Source: a virus
Length of the DNA: 56,134 nt
Virus record (IMG/VR): IMGVR_UViG_3300042923_000318
Location: 1 to 56,134 of that record
Strand: one strand, 5' to 3'
In this document: positions 32,238 through 40,088 of the stretch, in pieces
Layout: each line of letters begins with the position of its first letter
Numbering within the stretch: position 1 is the first letter of the stretch
Notes under the pieces: generated by a model
Seen by the model: the letters and a program-made list of their open reading frames with translations, nothing else
What the model was told of the DNA's origin: nothing
Databases searched by the model: none
Translations under genes and position numbers: made by a program

Positions 32238-32762
32238 ATGATATTAAAAGAATTATTCAATACTCAAAAGAAGCTGGATGAAACAATAATTAAAAATCAC
32301 AACTTAGAAGGAAAAGACTTATTCAGTAAAAAAATAGTTGCTTTTGTGGTGGAAATGAGCGAGCTTGCAAATGAAATTAGGTTCATGAAATACTGGTCCA
32401 ACAAGGAGAAATCTTCACAGGAGGTTATTCTTGAGGAGTATGTAGATGCTTTCCATTTTCTCTTAAGTATTGGAAATGAAATAAGCTGCATTTACAAGCT
32501 AGATAAAACTATAGAAAACTTTGACTATCAAATGTATTTAAATTACTCGGACTTTACTGACAACTTTATTGAGATTATTAGAGAGATTTGCAAGTTAGAA
32601 TATTACTTGGATTGCAAAATGATGTCACTGCAACTATACATCGAGATTATGAACATGTTCCTCGGCTGGGGCAATAAACTAGGCTTTGGATTTAAAGAAA
32701 TAGAAACAGGATACTACAAGAAAAATGAGATTAATTTTAAAAGACAGGAAAGTAATTATTAA
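32238..32762 (+). CDS. Dimeric dUTPase
   Basis: The 174-residue protein has the all-alpha dUTPase pattern: FNTQKKLDETIIKNHNLEG, then FVVEMSELANEIRFMKYWSNK and EEYVDAFHFLLSIGNE, which supply the E-x2-E and E-x2-D magnesium sites. It hydrolyses dUTP and keeps uracil out of phage DNA. Confidence 0.9.
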   Translation: MILKELFNTQKKLDETIIKNHNLEGKDLFSKKIVAFVVEMSELANEIRFMKYWSNKEKSSQEVILEEYVDAFHFLLSIGNEISCIYKLDKTIENFDYQMYLNYSDFTDNFIEIIREICKLEYYLDCKMMSLQLYIEIMNMFLGWGNKLGFGFKEIETGYYKKNEINFKRQESNY

Positions 32763-32799
32763 TATATCTGTGTTCGATATGACTTAACTAGGAGGGGAA

Positions 32800-33267
32800 A
32801 TGAACGAAGGTAAATTATTTGAAAAAGATTTTATTGACAGCGTGCCAGAACAATATTTTAAATATAGGCTTAGAGATAGCGCAGGGACGTGGCAAGGTGG
32901 AGAAAATACAAGATTTACTCCAAGTAATATATGTGATTTTATAATTTATACTGGCAAATTGTTTTTATTAGAACTAAAAAGCCACAAAGGGAAGTCAATC
33001 CCACTAAGTTGCATAAGAGAAAATCAATTAAATGGGTTACTAGAAGCTTATAAAAAAGGAACGCACGCAGGCTTTATATTTAACTTTAGAGATATTAACG
33101 AAACTTATTACTTGACAGCAAATAGCCTAAACAGTTTTATGGTAACCAATAACAGAAAATCAATACCATTAAGTTATTTAAAAGAATCTGGCACACTTAT
33201 ACCGCAAAAAATGAAAGGAAGGAGTAAAATACATCAAATCTACGATTTGACAGTATTAATTAATTAA
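32800..33267 (+). CDS. recU: RecU-like Holliday junction resolvase
   Basis: The 155-residue protein begins NEGKLFEKDFIDSVPEQ and contains RFTPSNICDFIIYTGKLFLLELKSHKGKSIP, the D-(13)-ELK nuclease core of RecU, followed by QLNGLLEAYKKGTHAGFIFNF. It resolves recombination intermediates before packaging. Confidence 0.92.
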   Translation: MNEGKLFEKDFIDSVPEQYFKYRLRDSAGTWQGGENTRFTPSNICDFIIYTGKLFLLELKSHKGKSIPLSCIRENQLNGLLEAYKKGTHAGFIFNFRDINETYYLTANSLNSFMVTNNRKSIPLSYLKESGTLIPQKMKGRSKIHQIYDLTVLIN

Positions 33268-33283
33268 TAAAGAAGGTGAAGAA

Positions 33284-33772
33284 ATGAGCAATATAAACTC
33301 AATTTTAAGCAATTTAAGTTTTACCGACAGAATGATTTTGAATCAATATGTCAAGCAAGAATCTTTTAAAGAAATTACAAAAGCAACAAACTTGTTCCAT
33401 GAAGCGGCGCAAGAAAGAGAGCAAATTATACTGAAACAAAATGAAAAAGTTTGGGAAATCATAGAGGGAAATTTAATGCTTGCAATGAGGGAAAACAAGA
33501 TAAGTGAGGAGAGAATCGATAAGATACTAAAGAGAATGTTGGAGCTCACACGGTTAAATGAAAACACTAAGCTTTCAGCACTTAAAGAACAACCCTCAAG
33601 AGATTTTGAGATACTAAGTAAAGATGAATACAGAGACTTGATTGAGGAACTTCTAGAAGGACACTGCAAAGGGTGCATGAAGCATGATAAACACTGCAAT
33701 GTTTACAAGCTTATGAAAAAACACAGCATCCCAGGCAGTAGTCATAAAAATAAATGTAAATACAGTTATTAA
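33284..33772 (+). CDS. Hypothetical protein with C-terminal Cys cluster
   Basis: The 162-residue protein is mostly helical; the last 35 residues contain CKGCMKHDKHC and a further CKYSY, a probable zinc site. Similar proteins are frequent in clostridial and Bacillus phages near terminase. The function is unknown. Confidence 0.65.
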   Translation: MSNINSILSNLSFTDRMILNQYVKQESFKEITKATNLFHEAAQEREQIILKQNEKVWEIIEGNLMLAMRENKISEERIDKILKRMLELTRLNENTKLSALKEQPSRDFEILSKDEYRDLIEELLEGHCKGCMKHDKHCNVYKLMKKHSIPGSSHKNKCKYSY

Positions 33773-33799
33773 TTATAACAAATAAAAGGAGAGATTGGA

Positions 33800-34042
33800 A
33801 TGATTAAAAATATAAAACCTATAAATAAATTAAATGTTGAGTATGAATCTGGCGCGGAAGTTATTTTTGGAATAGGATCAAAAATTAGAGTTAATTTGAA
33901 TAATGGAGAAATCTTAATAGGAGAACTTTGTTGGACTGACGAAACAGCCTTTTTTATAAAAAGAGGCGAAAGGGAAATCGAAACTGAAATTGACTTTAAA
34001 GATGTTTGCGACATAGATAGTTTGGAAAATTTTTATAGTTAA
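33800..34042 (+). CDS. Small beta-barrel-like hypothetical protein
   Basis: An 80-residue protein with alternating strands (GSKIRVNLNNGEILIGELCWTDETAFFIKRG), similar in pattern to Sm-like folds. It has an AGGAGAG ribosome binding site. The function is unknown. Confidence 0.6.
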   Translation: MIKNIKPINKLNVEYESGAEVIFGIGSKIRVNLNNGEILIGELCWTDETAFFIKRGEREIETEIDFKDVCDIDSLENFYS

Positions 34043-34079
34043 ATAATTAAATATTGTAAATATAAAGGAGTTGAATATT

Positions 34080-34301
34080 ATGTCAAAATTTATGCCAACC
34101 AATTATGAAATGGACGTTACTAACGAATTAGAAGTTATATTTACAAACGAAGAAGAAATAAAAACACCAGAAGAACTTTTGATTGATACTATACAAGCTA
34201 GTTTTAACATGGGTTATGAGCAAGCTAAAGAATACAATAAATACTTGAGAGGTTTGGCTATAGAGGAATTTAATAGGGGTTACGGGAGGCTTGCAAAATG
34301 A
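34080..34301 (+). CDS. Hypothetical acidic protein
   Basis: About 73 residues from ATG 34080 (AAGGAG upstream). Acidic N-terminal half and a helical second half (NMGYEQAKEYNKYLRGL). Overlaps the next gene by four bases. Confidence 0.55.
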   Translation: MSKFMPTNYEMDVTNELEVIFTNEEEIKTPEELLIDTIQASFNMGYEQAKEYNKYLRGLAIEEFNRGYGRLAK

Positions 34302-34483
34302 AAGATAAAACAGCTGTAGTAATTGGAATAGTTGGAGTTTGGACAATGGCAGCTATAAGTGGTTTAAGCGGTGCTGTAGCAGTCGCAGGAGTGGCAACAG
34401 TAGTATTGCTATCTAAGAAAAATAAAGCGTACGTAGAGCTTAAGAAAGCTGATAAAGAGGTAACGCTGGGGAAGTTTAAGTAG
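34298..34483 (+). CDS. Small membrane protein
   Basis: A 61-residue protein with a hydrophobic region from residue 5 to 38 that may form one or two membrane helices, and a basic tail. Not recognised. Confidence 0.6.
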   Translation: MKDKTAVVIGIVGVWTMAAISGLSGAVAVAGVATVVLLSKKNKAYVELKKADKEVTLGKFK

Positions 34484-34491
34484 GTGATAAA

Positions 34492-34656
34492 ATGAATAAA
34501 TATTATTATGCAGTAACACCACAATACGAAATATTTACTTTTAGCGGTAACTGTGAGGAAGTTATAAAAGGTTATATAGAACACGTAAAAAGTTTTGGTT
34601 GCAGGATAGAAGAAATTAGTAAGTACAAATATAAAAAGATGTTGGAGGAGGGATAA
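34492..34656 (+). CDS. Small hypothetical protein
   Basis: A 54-residue protein from ATG 34492 behind TAGGTGAT. Aromatic N-terminus (NKYYYAVTPQYEIFTF) and helical end. Not recognised. Confidence 0.55.
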   Translation: MNKYYYAVTPQYEIFTFSGNCEEVIKGYIEHVKSFGCRIEEISKYKYKKMLEEG

Positions 34657-34658
34657 AA

Positions 34659-34808
34659 TTGGAACTTTCTATATCTGAACAAAGAGAAGAAGCAATTAAT
34701 CAGATAGCGGAAGAAAAGAAGATAAAATTAGAACAGGCGGCAGAGATTTTTAAGCAGCAGGAGAGGGAGAAATTTTGGAATGATGAATATGAGAAGGAGT
34801 GGAATTGA
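34659..34808 (+). CDS. Small charged helical protein
   Basis: A 49-residue protein from TTG 34659 behind GGAGGAGGG. Highly charged helix. Its end overlaps the next ribosome binding site. Confidence 0.5.
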   Translation: MELSISEQREEAINQIAEEKKIKLEQAAEIFKQQEREKFWNDEYEKEWN

Positions 34809-34809
34809 T

Positions 34810-35247
34810 GTGGCTATAAACATGATGTGTATGAATAGCAGATGTAAATATTACTGGGAAGATAATTGCACTAGGAATATAAACGAAGAAAGAATTGAAA
34901 TTGATGAAAATGGGAAATGTGAAACTTTTGAGTTAGGAGAAAGCGAGTGGTATATTGATTCTGTTTATGGAGAAATTGATCCGTTTGCAATATATCCATT
35001 TAAACTTTACGGCTCTGTTTTAATTTTAGACAATAAAATACAAGACAGCAAACTTTCAACTGAAAAAGCTGAAAAAATAGAAGATTTTCATACAATATGG
35101 CAAAAAGAAAGAATTCAAGATTATCAAATAGAAAGTTTTGAATTTGAATGCATAAACGAAGATGCTATTCAAAAATTTAAAATTGAATTAGCAAAATGGA
35201 TAAGCAAATGGAAGTACGCAGAAAATTACAGAAGTATGAAAGCATAA
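34810..35247 (+). CDS. Hypothetical protein with N-terminal Cys cluster
   Basis: About 145 residues from GTG 34810, preferred because AAGGAG lies nine bases upstream. The first 40 residues contain CMNSRCKYYWEDNC and CETFEL, a four-Cys pattern likely to bind zinc or iron-sulphur. The rest is alpha/beta. The function is unknown. Confidence 0.55.
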   Translation: MAINMMCMNSRCKYYWEDNCTRNINEERIEIDENGKCETFELGESEWYIDSVYGEIDPFAIYPFKLYGSVLILDNKIQDSKLSTEKAEKIEDFHTIWQKERIQDYQIESFEFECINEDAIQKFKIELAKWISKWKYAENYRSMKA

Positions 35248-35255
35248 TAAATTAT

Positions 35256-35285
35256 GCTCACCTGTTCGATATAGGTGAGCGTTTT
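35256..35285 (+). terminator. Terminator before the terminase unit
   Basis: GCTCACCT and AGGTGAGC form an 8-bp stem with loop GTTCGATAT, then GTTTTG. The 3' side merges with the next promoter. Confidence 0.75.
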
Positions 35286-35286
35286 G

Positions 35287-35315
35287 TGTTATAATTAAGT
35301 ATGTAATATAGTACA
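35287..35315 (+). promoter_or_regulatory. Terminase-unit promoter with operator-like site
   Basis: TGT-TATAAT (-10 at 35290-35295) starts in the terminator arm. TTAAGTATGTAATATAGTACAA (split: TTAAGTATGTA and ATATAGTACAA) overlaps the expected start and resembles a stretched operator on the minus strand. Confidence 0.5.
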
Positions 35316-35334
35316 AATTTTCGGAGGTGGTATT

Positions 35335-35754
35335 ATGGAAGGTGTTTATATTTCTGCAGAATATAAAGAATTAGCCTTTAAGATAATACAAAGATTTAGC
35401 GAAGAATTAGGGCATATTGAATTAGATAACGTTATTTTTATAGAGGATATTATTAATGCTCCTAAAAATACAGCAGCTAGAACTTATTATTTTGGTTGTC
35501 ATCCTATAGAAGCATTTACCGATGCTAAATACGCAATAGTAATGTATAAAAACAATATAGAATATATGTCAGAGAATCAAATAAAAATTGTGCTTTATCA
35601 TGAGTTATTGCATATACCTTCAAAGGGCGAAAAAGCTACACTTATTCCTCACGACATAATGGATTTTCATAAAGTATTGTCAAAATTTGGAATTGATTGG
35701 AATGACGAAAATAAAAAAGTAATAGATATACTTGGAGGTGAAAACAATGACTGA
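35335..35754 (+). CDS. Putative phage metallopeptidase (HExxH)
   Basis: The 139-residue protein contains YHELLHIPSKG (residues about 83-93), an HExxH zinc motif, preceded by IKIVL. Small proteins of this type precede the small terminase subunit in many Firmicute phages. Substrate unknown. It overlaps the small terminase by eight bases, so it is coupled to packaging genes. Confidence 0.78.
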   Translation: MEGVYISAEYKELAFKIIQRFSEELGHIELDNVIFIEDIINAPKNTAARTYYFGCHPIEAFTDAKYAIVMYKNNIEYMSENQIKIVLYHELLHIPSKGEKATLIPHDIMDFHKVLSKFGIDWNDENKKVIDILGGENND

Positions 35755-36190
35755 AAGCGACGTACAAAAAGTAACGTATGAGCAATATGACAACCTTACA
35801 AACGAAAGAATGAAGCTGCTTGAGGTTATTAGTAATCCAGAACATAGATTTAAAAGCATTACTGACATTTGTAAAATAGCAGGAGTGCAAAGAATAACTT
35901 ATTACAGGGCAATGAAAGACCAGAATTTTGTAACAGCAATAAAAAGAAAGAAAGAGGAACTATTGAACGGAGCTATATTACCAGTAATAAACACATTTAT
36001 TAAAGAGGCTATCAGAGGCAGTTATAAGCATGGAGAGGCATTACTGAAAATGTCTGGTGATTTAATAGAGAAACAAGAAATTAAAGGAGAATTTAAAACA
36101 GAAGTTAATTCTACGATAGACATGAGTAAATTATCAGCGGAGGAGTTGAAACAACTTGAATCCATTGTCGCTAAATCTTCCGAGTCTTAA
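35747..36190 (+). CDS. terS: Terminase small subunit
   Basis: About 147 residues from ATG 35747 (GGAGGTG upstream). It has an N-terminal HTH (FKSITDICKIAGVQRITYYRAMKDQNF), a helical oligomerisation region and a C-terminal KLSAEELKQLESIVAKS typical of phBC6A51-type small terminases. It recognises the packaging site and overlaps terL by 35 bases. Confidence 0.85.
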   Translation: MTESDVQKVTYEQYDNLTNERMKLLEVISNPEHRFKSITDICKIAGVQRITYYRAMKDQNFVTAIKRKKEELLNGAILPVINTFIKEAIRGSYKHGEALLKMSGDLIEKQEIKGEFKTEVNSTIDMSKLSAEELKQLESIVAKSSES

Positions 36191-37661
36191 GGAGATAAGA
36201 AAGGAATTAGATACTAGATGCTTAAATGAGTTTTGTAAAGATGCGTGGGGGATTGTGGAGCCTGCCACGCCTTTAGTCTATAATTGGCACATAGATGCGA
36301 TATGCGAATATCTTCAAGCTGTAAAAGAAGGGCAAATCAAAAGGTTATTAATTAATATGCCTCCACGTATGATGAAGTCTATGCTAGTAACTATAATGTA
36401 TCCTACATGGTGTTGGACTACAGCACCACATCTAAAGTTTATAAATCTATCTTATTCAGATACGCTATCTAAAGGGCATAATATGAAGCGTAGAGACATA
36501 ATACAAGACACATGGTATCAAAATAACTGGAAAGATGTATTTCAGCTTAAGGACGATTTAAACACTCAAAGAAAGTTTGAAAATAATCACTATGGTTCAA
36601 TGTTTTCGACTTCTATTGGTGGTACTCTTACTGGTGAAGGTGCCGACGTTATAGTTGTCGATGATCCCCACAACCCAAAGCAAGCTGAATCTGATACCCA
36701 AAGAGAAGATGCTGTAGAGTTTTTTAGGACCACTTTACAAACTCGTTTAAATAATCCCAAAGAGGGTGCAATCATTGTTGTAATGCAAAGACTTCACGAA
36801 ATGGACGTAAGTGGTCATATCCTCCAGTATGAAAGCGGATATGAGCATTTGTGTTTACCTATGGTAGCAGAAGAAAAAATGATTATACAAATGCCTATAA
36901 GCGGTTTGGAACGGATTAGAGAAAAAGGCGATATTCTTCACAAGGAAAGATATGGACAGGACGAAATAGAAAAGCTAAGAAGTTCCATGGGTTCCTATGG
37001 ATTTAGTGGACAAATGCAGCAGAACCCAGTTCCATCCGGCGGTGGAATGTTTAAAAAGTGGTGGTGGAAATACTGGAAACCCAAAGGAATAAACTTGCCT
37101 CCAGTAAGCATTAAAAATCAAATAGGCGAAATAGAATACATTCACGCCGTAGACATTCCCGACAGTTTCGAGGAAGTTGCTCAAAGTTGGGATATGAACT
37201 TTAAAAACAATAAAGATAATGATTATGTTGCTGGAGGCGTTTGGGCAAAGAAAGGAGCTGACAGGTATTTTCTAGATTTGAACATGAAGCAAGCTGAATT
37301 TACAGAAGCTTTAAATATGGTTAGAAAGCTAACCGATGCATACCCAAAAGCAACTAGAAAGCTTGTGGAGGACAAAGCAAATGGTCCGGCAGTAATAAGC
37401 AGCTTGAAACATGAAATAAGCGGATTAATAGAGTATAATCCTGGCAGTGATAGCAAGGAATCTAGAGCTTTTGCGGTTACACCAATGGTAGAATCGGGAA
37501 ATGTTTATATTCCTCACCCTGCATTGTTTACATGGGTGGATAAATTCATAAACAATTGTGCTAAATTTCCAAAGTGCGAGCATGATGATGATATAGATCA
37601 AATGTCTCAAATGCTTAATTATTGGAATGTTAAAAAACAATTCAGAGTAACAAGAGTATAA
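36156..37661 (+). CDS. terL: Terminase large subunit
   Basis: The 501-residue protein starts at TTG 36156. The ATPase contains INMPPRMMKSM (Walker A-like, about residues 66-76) and VIVVDDP (Walker B, 165-171), and MQRLHEMDVSGH. The nuclease domain has SWDMNF (first acidic residue near D346), LVEDKANGPAV and a final HDDDIDQMS. It cuts and translocates DNA into the prohead. Confidence 0.95.
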   Translation: MNPLSLNLPSLKEIRKELDTRCLNEFCKDAWGIVEPATPLVYNWHIDAICEYLQAVKEGQIKRLLINMPPRMMKSMLVTIMYPTWCWTTAPHLKFINLSYSDTLSKGHNMKRRDIIQDTWYQNNWKDVFQLKDDLNTQRKFENNHYGSMFSTSIGGTLTGEGADVIVVDDPHNPKQAESDTQREDAVEFFRTTLQTRLNNPKEGAIIVVMQRLHEMDVSGHILQYESGYEHLCLPMVAEEKMIIQMPISGLERIREKGDILHKERYGQDEIEKLRSSMGSYGFSGQMQQNPVPSGGGMFKKWWWKYWKPKGINLPPVSIKNQIGEIEYIHAVDIPDSFEEVAQSWDMNFKNNKDNDYVAGGVWAKKGADRYFLDLNMKQAEFTEALNMVRKLTDAYPKATRKLVEDKANGPAVISSLKHEISGLIEYNPGSDSKESRAFAVTPMVESGNVYIPHPALFTWVDKFINNCAKFPKCEHDDDIDQMSQMLNYWNVKKQFRVTRV

Positions 37662-37663
37662 AA

Positions 37664-37694
37664 AAGAACCCTTATTGGAGTAAGAGTTCTTTTT
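37664..37694 (+). terminator. Terminator after terminase
   Basis: AAGAACCCTTA and TAAGAGTTCTT form an 11-bp stem with one mismatch, loop TTGGAG, then TTTTT. Confidence 0.85.
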
Positions 37695-37912
37695 CCCTTT
37701 CTGAAAGCACTCGCTATGCTTTTAATGTGCTCGTAACACATCAAGAAAGGATTTGATACTATGATTATGAAACATTAACAACATTATTATAACATAAGGT
37801 GGCTAAAATGTAAATATGTACTTAAAAGTGTCGCAGCTCAAACGAACTGCACTAAATCCATCTTTAACGAAATGTGATTAAGTAAAATCGTACAAAAACA
37901 ATAAATTAATTA
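37695..37912 (+). other. Intergenic stretch without a gene
   Basis: No ORF with a credible start exceeds 10 codons here. It contains one operator on the minus strand (37878-37895, TTAAGTAAAATCGTACAA). The rest (37695-37877) shows no repeat or fold that I can defend. It leads into the strong promoter at 37913. Confidence 0.6.
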
Positions 37913-37941
37913 TTGACAAGTACGCTATAAGATAATATAAT
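37878..37941 (+). promoter_or_regulatory. Consensus promoter with two operators (island II)
   Basis: TTGACA (37913-37918), 17 bases, TATAAT (37936-37941), a perfect promoter. AAGTACGCTATAAGATAA (37918-37935) fills the spacer; a second, inverted element lies at 37878-37895. Both match the dispersed family. Such a promoter must be tightly repressed in lysogens or be the main lysogenic promoter. Confidence 0.8.
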
Positions 37942-37947
37942 TAAATT

Positions 37948-38143
37948 GTAAATCATCATCACCCGAAAAACTGATTATAAAACCGACCTTTATAATCACA
38001 GAGATTTGTGCAGTTGCACTGTGAAAAGTAACTGCATACGACAGGAATCAAAATCTCATATTTCATTCTCCTTTCCTTTCAATACCCTCGGTTAATTCCG
38101 GGGGTTTAAATATAACCCAAATAATTGGAGGCGATTTTTAAAT
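37948..38143 (+). ncRNA. Structured leader or small RNA upstream of 38144
   Basis: About 195 bases from the predicted start to the next ATG hold no gene. A 10-bp perfect stem (TGATTATAAA 37972-37981 with TTTATAATCA 37989-37998, loop ACCGACC) is followed by a CACAG/CTGTG hairpin (37998-38023). A pyrimidine run (38064-38080) follows, then an 8-bp stem (ACCCTCGG 38084-38091 with CCGGGGGT 38098-38105). The last arm can alternatively pair with AACCC at 38114-38118. This looks like a regulatory 5' leader. Confidence 0.5.
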
Positions 38144-38485
38144 ATGAAAAAATTATCAGATACCACAATTCAAATACTGCTACATGCTTATGTTAAAAAG
38201 GTTGCTAGAATTAAGGCATTAGAAAGCGAAATTACTAACTTAAGAGAAGCAATTGCTGAAAGTGCAGAAGAGATAGTTAAAATAGATGCAGAAATAGATA
38301 ACTTGAAGAATGATTTTGATATCGACATATTAGAGCTTGCTAAACAAAATAAAGGTAATGAGTTCTTTAAAAGTATTTTAAAGGTGCATAATTTAAAACT
38401 GGAAGATGATTTTAAAATAAAGACAATTGAAGAAGTTTCGTCTGAATTGATTGAGGAAGGTTTTAAGAATTTTAAATGTATGTAA
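38144..38485 (+). CDS. Coiled-coil hypothetical protein
   Basis: The 113-residue protein has a long coiled-coil (about residues 18-60: ARIKALESEITNLREAIAESAEEIVKIDAEIDNLK) and a helical end. Its ribosome binding site is TTGGAGGCG, 13 bases upstream. It is the first gene behind the structured leader. Not recognised. Confidence 0.7.
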   Translation: MKKLSDTTIQILLHAYVKKVARIKALESEITNLREAIAESAEEIVKIDAEIDNLKNDFDIDILELAKQNKGNEFFKSILKVHNLKLEDDFKIKTIEEVSSELIEEGFKNFKCM

Positions 38486-38649
38486 AATTTAGAATAGAGG
38501 GCGGAACAGGTAGCCGCCACCCAGTGAAAACTGTAGGAGATGTAGATTACCACCTACCTATTCTAAAAGCAAATAATATTTGGTGCATATGTGAAGCTAT
38601 GCATTCCGACTTTGCGGACAATAAAATCAAAGATCATACTTGCATATAA
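38476..38649 (+). CDS. Small hypothetical protein overlapping 38144 gene
   Basis: A 57-residue protein from ATG 38476, overlapping the previous stop by 10 bases; translation would be coupled as no separate ribosome binding site is seen. It contains YVKFRIEGGTGSRHPVKTVGDVDYHLPI and two nearby Cys (WCIC). A terminator follows 25 bases later, consistent with a real gene end. Confidence 0.5.
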   Translation: MYVKFRIEGGTGSRHPVKTVGDVDYHLPILKANNIWCICEAMHSDFADNKIKDHTCI

Positions 38650-38673
38650 GCTTAATATGCCGCTTCAAAATAT

Positions 38674-38696
38674 AGCCTAGAAATAGGCTTTTTATT
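38674..38696 (+). terminator. Intrinsic terminator
   Basis: AGCCTA and TAGGCT with a GAAA tetraloop, followed by TTTTTATTTT. Confidence 0.88.
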
Positions 38697-38709
38697 TTAC
38701 CATAAACAC

Positions 38710-38759
38710 TTGTAATTATGTACGAATGTAATATAATAGAATTAAGTAATAACGTACAA
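38710..38759 (+). promoter_or_regulatory. Promoter with downstream operator
   Basis: TTGTAA (38710-38715), 16 bases, TATAAT (38732-38737). TTAAGTAATAACGTACAA (38742-38759) lies at the expected start site; it is the exact reverse complement of the element at 20797. Confidence 0.8.
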
Positions 38760-38774
38760 GGAGAGGATTGAATT

Positions 38775-38966
38775 ATGACATACGGAGAGGTTTACAAATC
38801 ATTTAAGGAGGAAACAGGAATAGATGGAACCCTTATATCTGATTATAGACCATGTTGCAAATTGCATGAAATGCCTAATATTCCAAATGCTATTATTGTT
38901 TGGCTTAAGAGTGGGCATAAAATAGTTTATATCATGAAAAATGAAGTGAATGGAGAGGTAGAATGA
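38775..38966 (+). CDS. Small hypothetical protein
   Basis: A 63-residue protein 15 bases after an operator. It has YRPCCKLHEMP and NAIIVWLKSGHKIVYIM. Not recognised. It overlaps the next gene by four bases. Confidence 0.6.
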   Translation: MTYGEVYKSFKEETGIDGTLISDYRPCCKLHEMPNIPNAIIVWLKSGHKIVYIMKNEVNGEVE

Positions 38967-39163
38967 ATATACAGGAAGTAGCTAAAGGAATGGAGCAAGG
39001 AAAGTGCTATACATTGCCAGATTGGCAGGGGTTTTATATGTATAACATTCCTGGAGAAAGTGGACTTATTTGCATAAAATCTAAGCATACAGAGGGAATT
39101 GAATATAATTTGCACATAAGTGAATTGTTAACGGAGGAATGGACGGAGGTTGAGGTAAAATGA
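38963..39163 (+). CDS. DUF2829/Tad2-like small protein (tentative)
   Basis: The 66-residue protein begins IQEVAKGMEQGKCYTLPDWQGFYMYNIPG and ends LLTEEWTEVE. The order (short helix, EGK-type turn, W-x-G, then L-x-E-x-W at the end) resembles DUF2829 proteins, which include the anti-Thoeris protein Tad2; it is shorter than these. Assignment is tentative. It is in an operator-controlled three-gene unit. Confidence 0.45.
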   Translation: MNIQEVAKGMEQGKCYTLPDWQGFYMYNIPGESGLICIKSKHTEGIEYNLHISELLTEEWTEVEVK

Positions 39164-39402
39164 GCGATATAGAAAATATTATTTATGCAGTTTTTGATGG
39201 AGAATATGACAATAGAGGCAACGCATTAATCACAACGGATCAAGTCGCAGCTATAAATAAGTTTTTAGAATCTCAAGAAAGTCCTTTTATTGAGGCGTGG
39301 TGCAATAATGAACTCTTAGGGTATTATCCAAATAAATTTACAGACCCTAAAGCTACTTATCAAGATATAGAAAACGGAATAAGAAAAATACTAGAAGGCT
39401 AA
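39160..39402 (+). CDS. Hypothetical acidic protein
   Basis: An 80-residue protein overlapping the previous gene by four bases (ATGA). Acidic, alpha/beta. Last gene of the three-gene unit, closed by a terminator. Not recognised. Confidence 0.6.
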   Translation: MSDIENIIYAVFDGEYDNRGNALITTDQVAAINKFLESQESPFIEAWCNNELLGYYPNKFTDPKATYQDIENGIRKILEG

Positions 39403-39417
39403 CCCCTTCTTTTTTTA
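39393..39417 (+). terminator. Intrinsic terminator
   Basis: AGAAGG and CCTTCT with loop CTAACC, followed by eight T. It overlaps the stop codon of the gene at 39160. Confidence 0.85.
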
Positions 39418-39534
39418 TACCCTCATACGCCATTTATAGCCTTACAGTTAAATAAAATAACTTAACAGGCGTATTTACATTCCTTATGTTTAAAATTCAA
39501 CCTAGAGCGTTTAAATGACGTATAGAGGTTATAG

Positions 39535-39942
39535 CTATTTTTTATCTTTTATTCCTAATGTTTCTTTTAAGGCTAATTGTAAAATAGCAGAAAAATTAAC
39601 TTTTTTCTCAAGCGCGAGATTATCCAACCATCTAGGTATAGTTAAAGTCTTTTTAACTGCTTTATTTAACATTTCATCTCTTACTAATTTCATATAAACT
39701 TCAACAAGCACTGTAAAACAACCTTCATCAAGCTTTAATAACTCTGGAGCAGTTGGGTCGGGAATTTCTTCCCTATCTTCTTCAAAGCAATATAAATGCA
39801 GCTCAAGCGCATCTTTTGCCATTCTTAAAGCCTCTGCAATATCGTCGCCCTCTGTAATGCATCCAGGTAGATCTGGAAAAGTTACAGTATATCCGCCCTC
39901 CTCACAGACTTCAAAAATAGCCGGGAAAATATATCTATCCAT
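39535..39942 (-). CDS. HicB-like protein without HicA
   Basis: The 135-residue protein begins with YIFPAIFEVCEEGGYTVTFPDLPGCITEGDDIAEALRMAKDALELHL, the HicB RNase-H-like fold. The C-terminal part with IPRWLDNLALEKKVNFSAILQLALKETL is an RHH-type DNA-binding domain. HicB is normally the antitoxin of the HicA RNase. No HicA-like ORF lies beside it, so it may act as an orphan antitoxin against host HicA or as a repressor. Confidence 0.85.
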   Translation of the reverse strand: MDRYIFPAIFEVCEEGGYTVTFPDLPGCITEGDDIAEALRMAKDALELHLYCFEEDREEIPDPTAPELLKLDEGCFTVLVEVYMKLVRDEMLNKAVKKTLTIPRWLDNLALEKKVNFSAILQLALKETLGIKDKK

Positions 39943-39964
39943 TCAAACACTTCCTTTCCATTGT

Positions 39965-39993
39965 ATTATATACGTATAATAAAGGCGTGTCAA
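39965..39993 (-). promoter_or_regulatory. Consensus promoter of hicB-like gene
   Basis: Minus strand: TTGACA (39993-39988), 17 bases, TATAAT (39970-39965), a perfect consensus. Confidence 0.85.
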
Positions 39994-40002
39994 TGTTTAA
40001 AG

Positions 40003-40068
40003 GTGTACGTAATAAGTTAATAAATATGTACGATATTGGTTGAATGTTAACAAATATTATGATACAAT
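40003..40068 (+). promoter_or_regulatory. Two operators and promoter of AbrB-like gene
   Basis: GTGTACGTAATAAGTTAA (40003-40020) and ATGTACGATATTGGTTGA (40026-40043) precede TTGAAT (40040-40045), 17 bases, TACAAT (40063-40068). They lie between divergent promoters and could control both. Confidence 0.6.
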
Positions 40069-40088
40069 AATATTACGGAGGTGAACAA

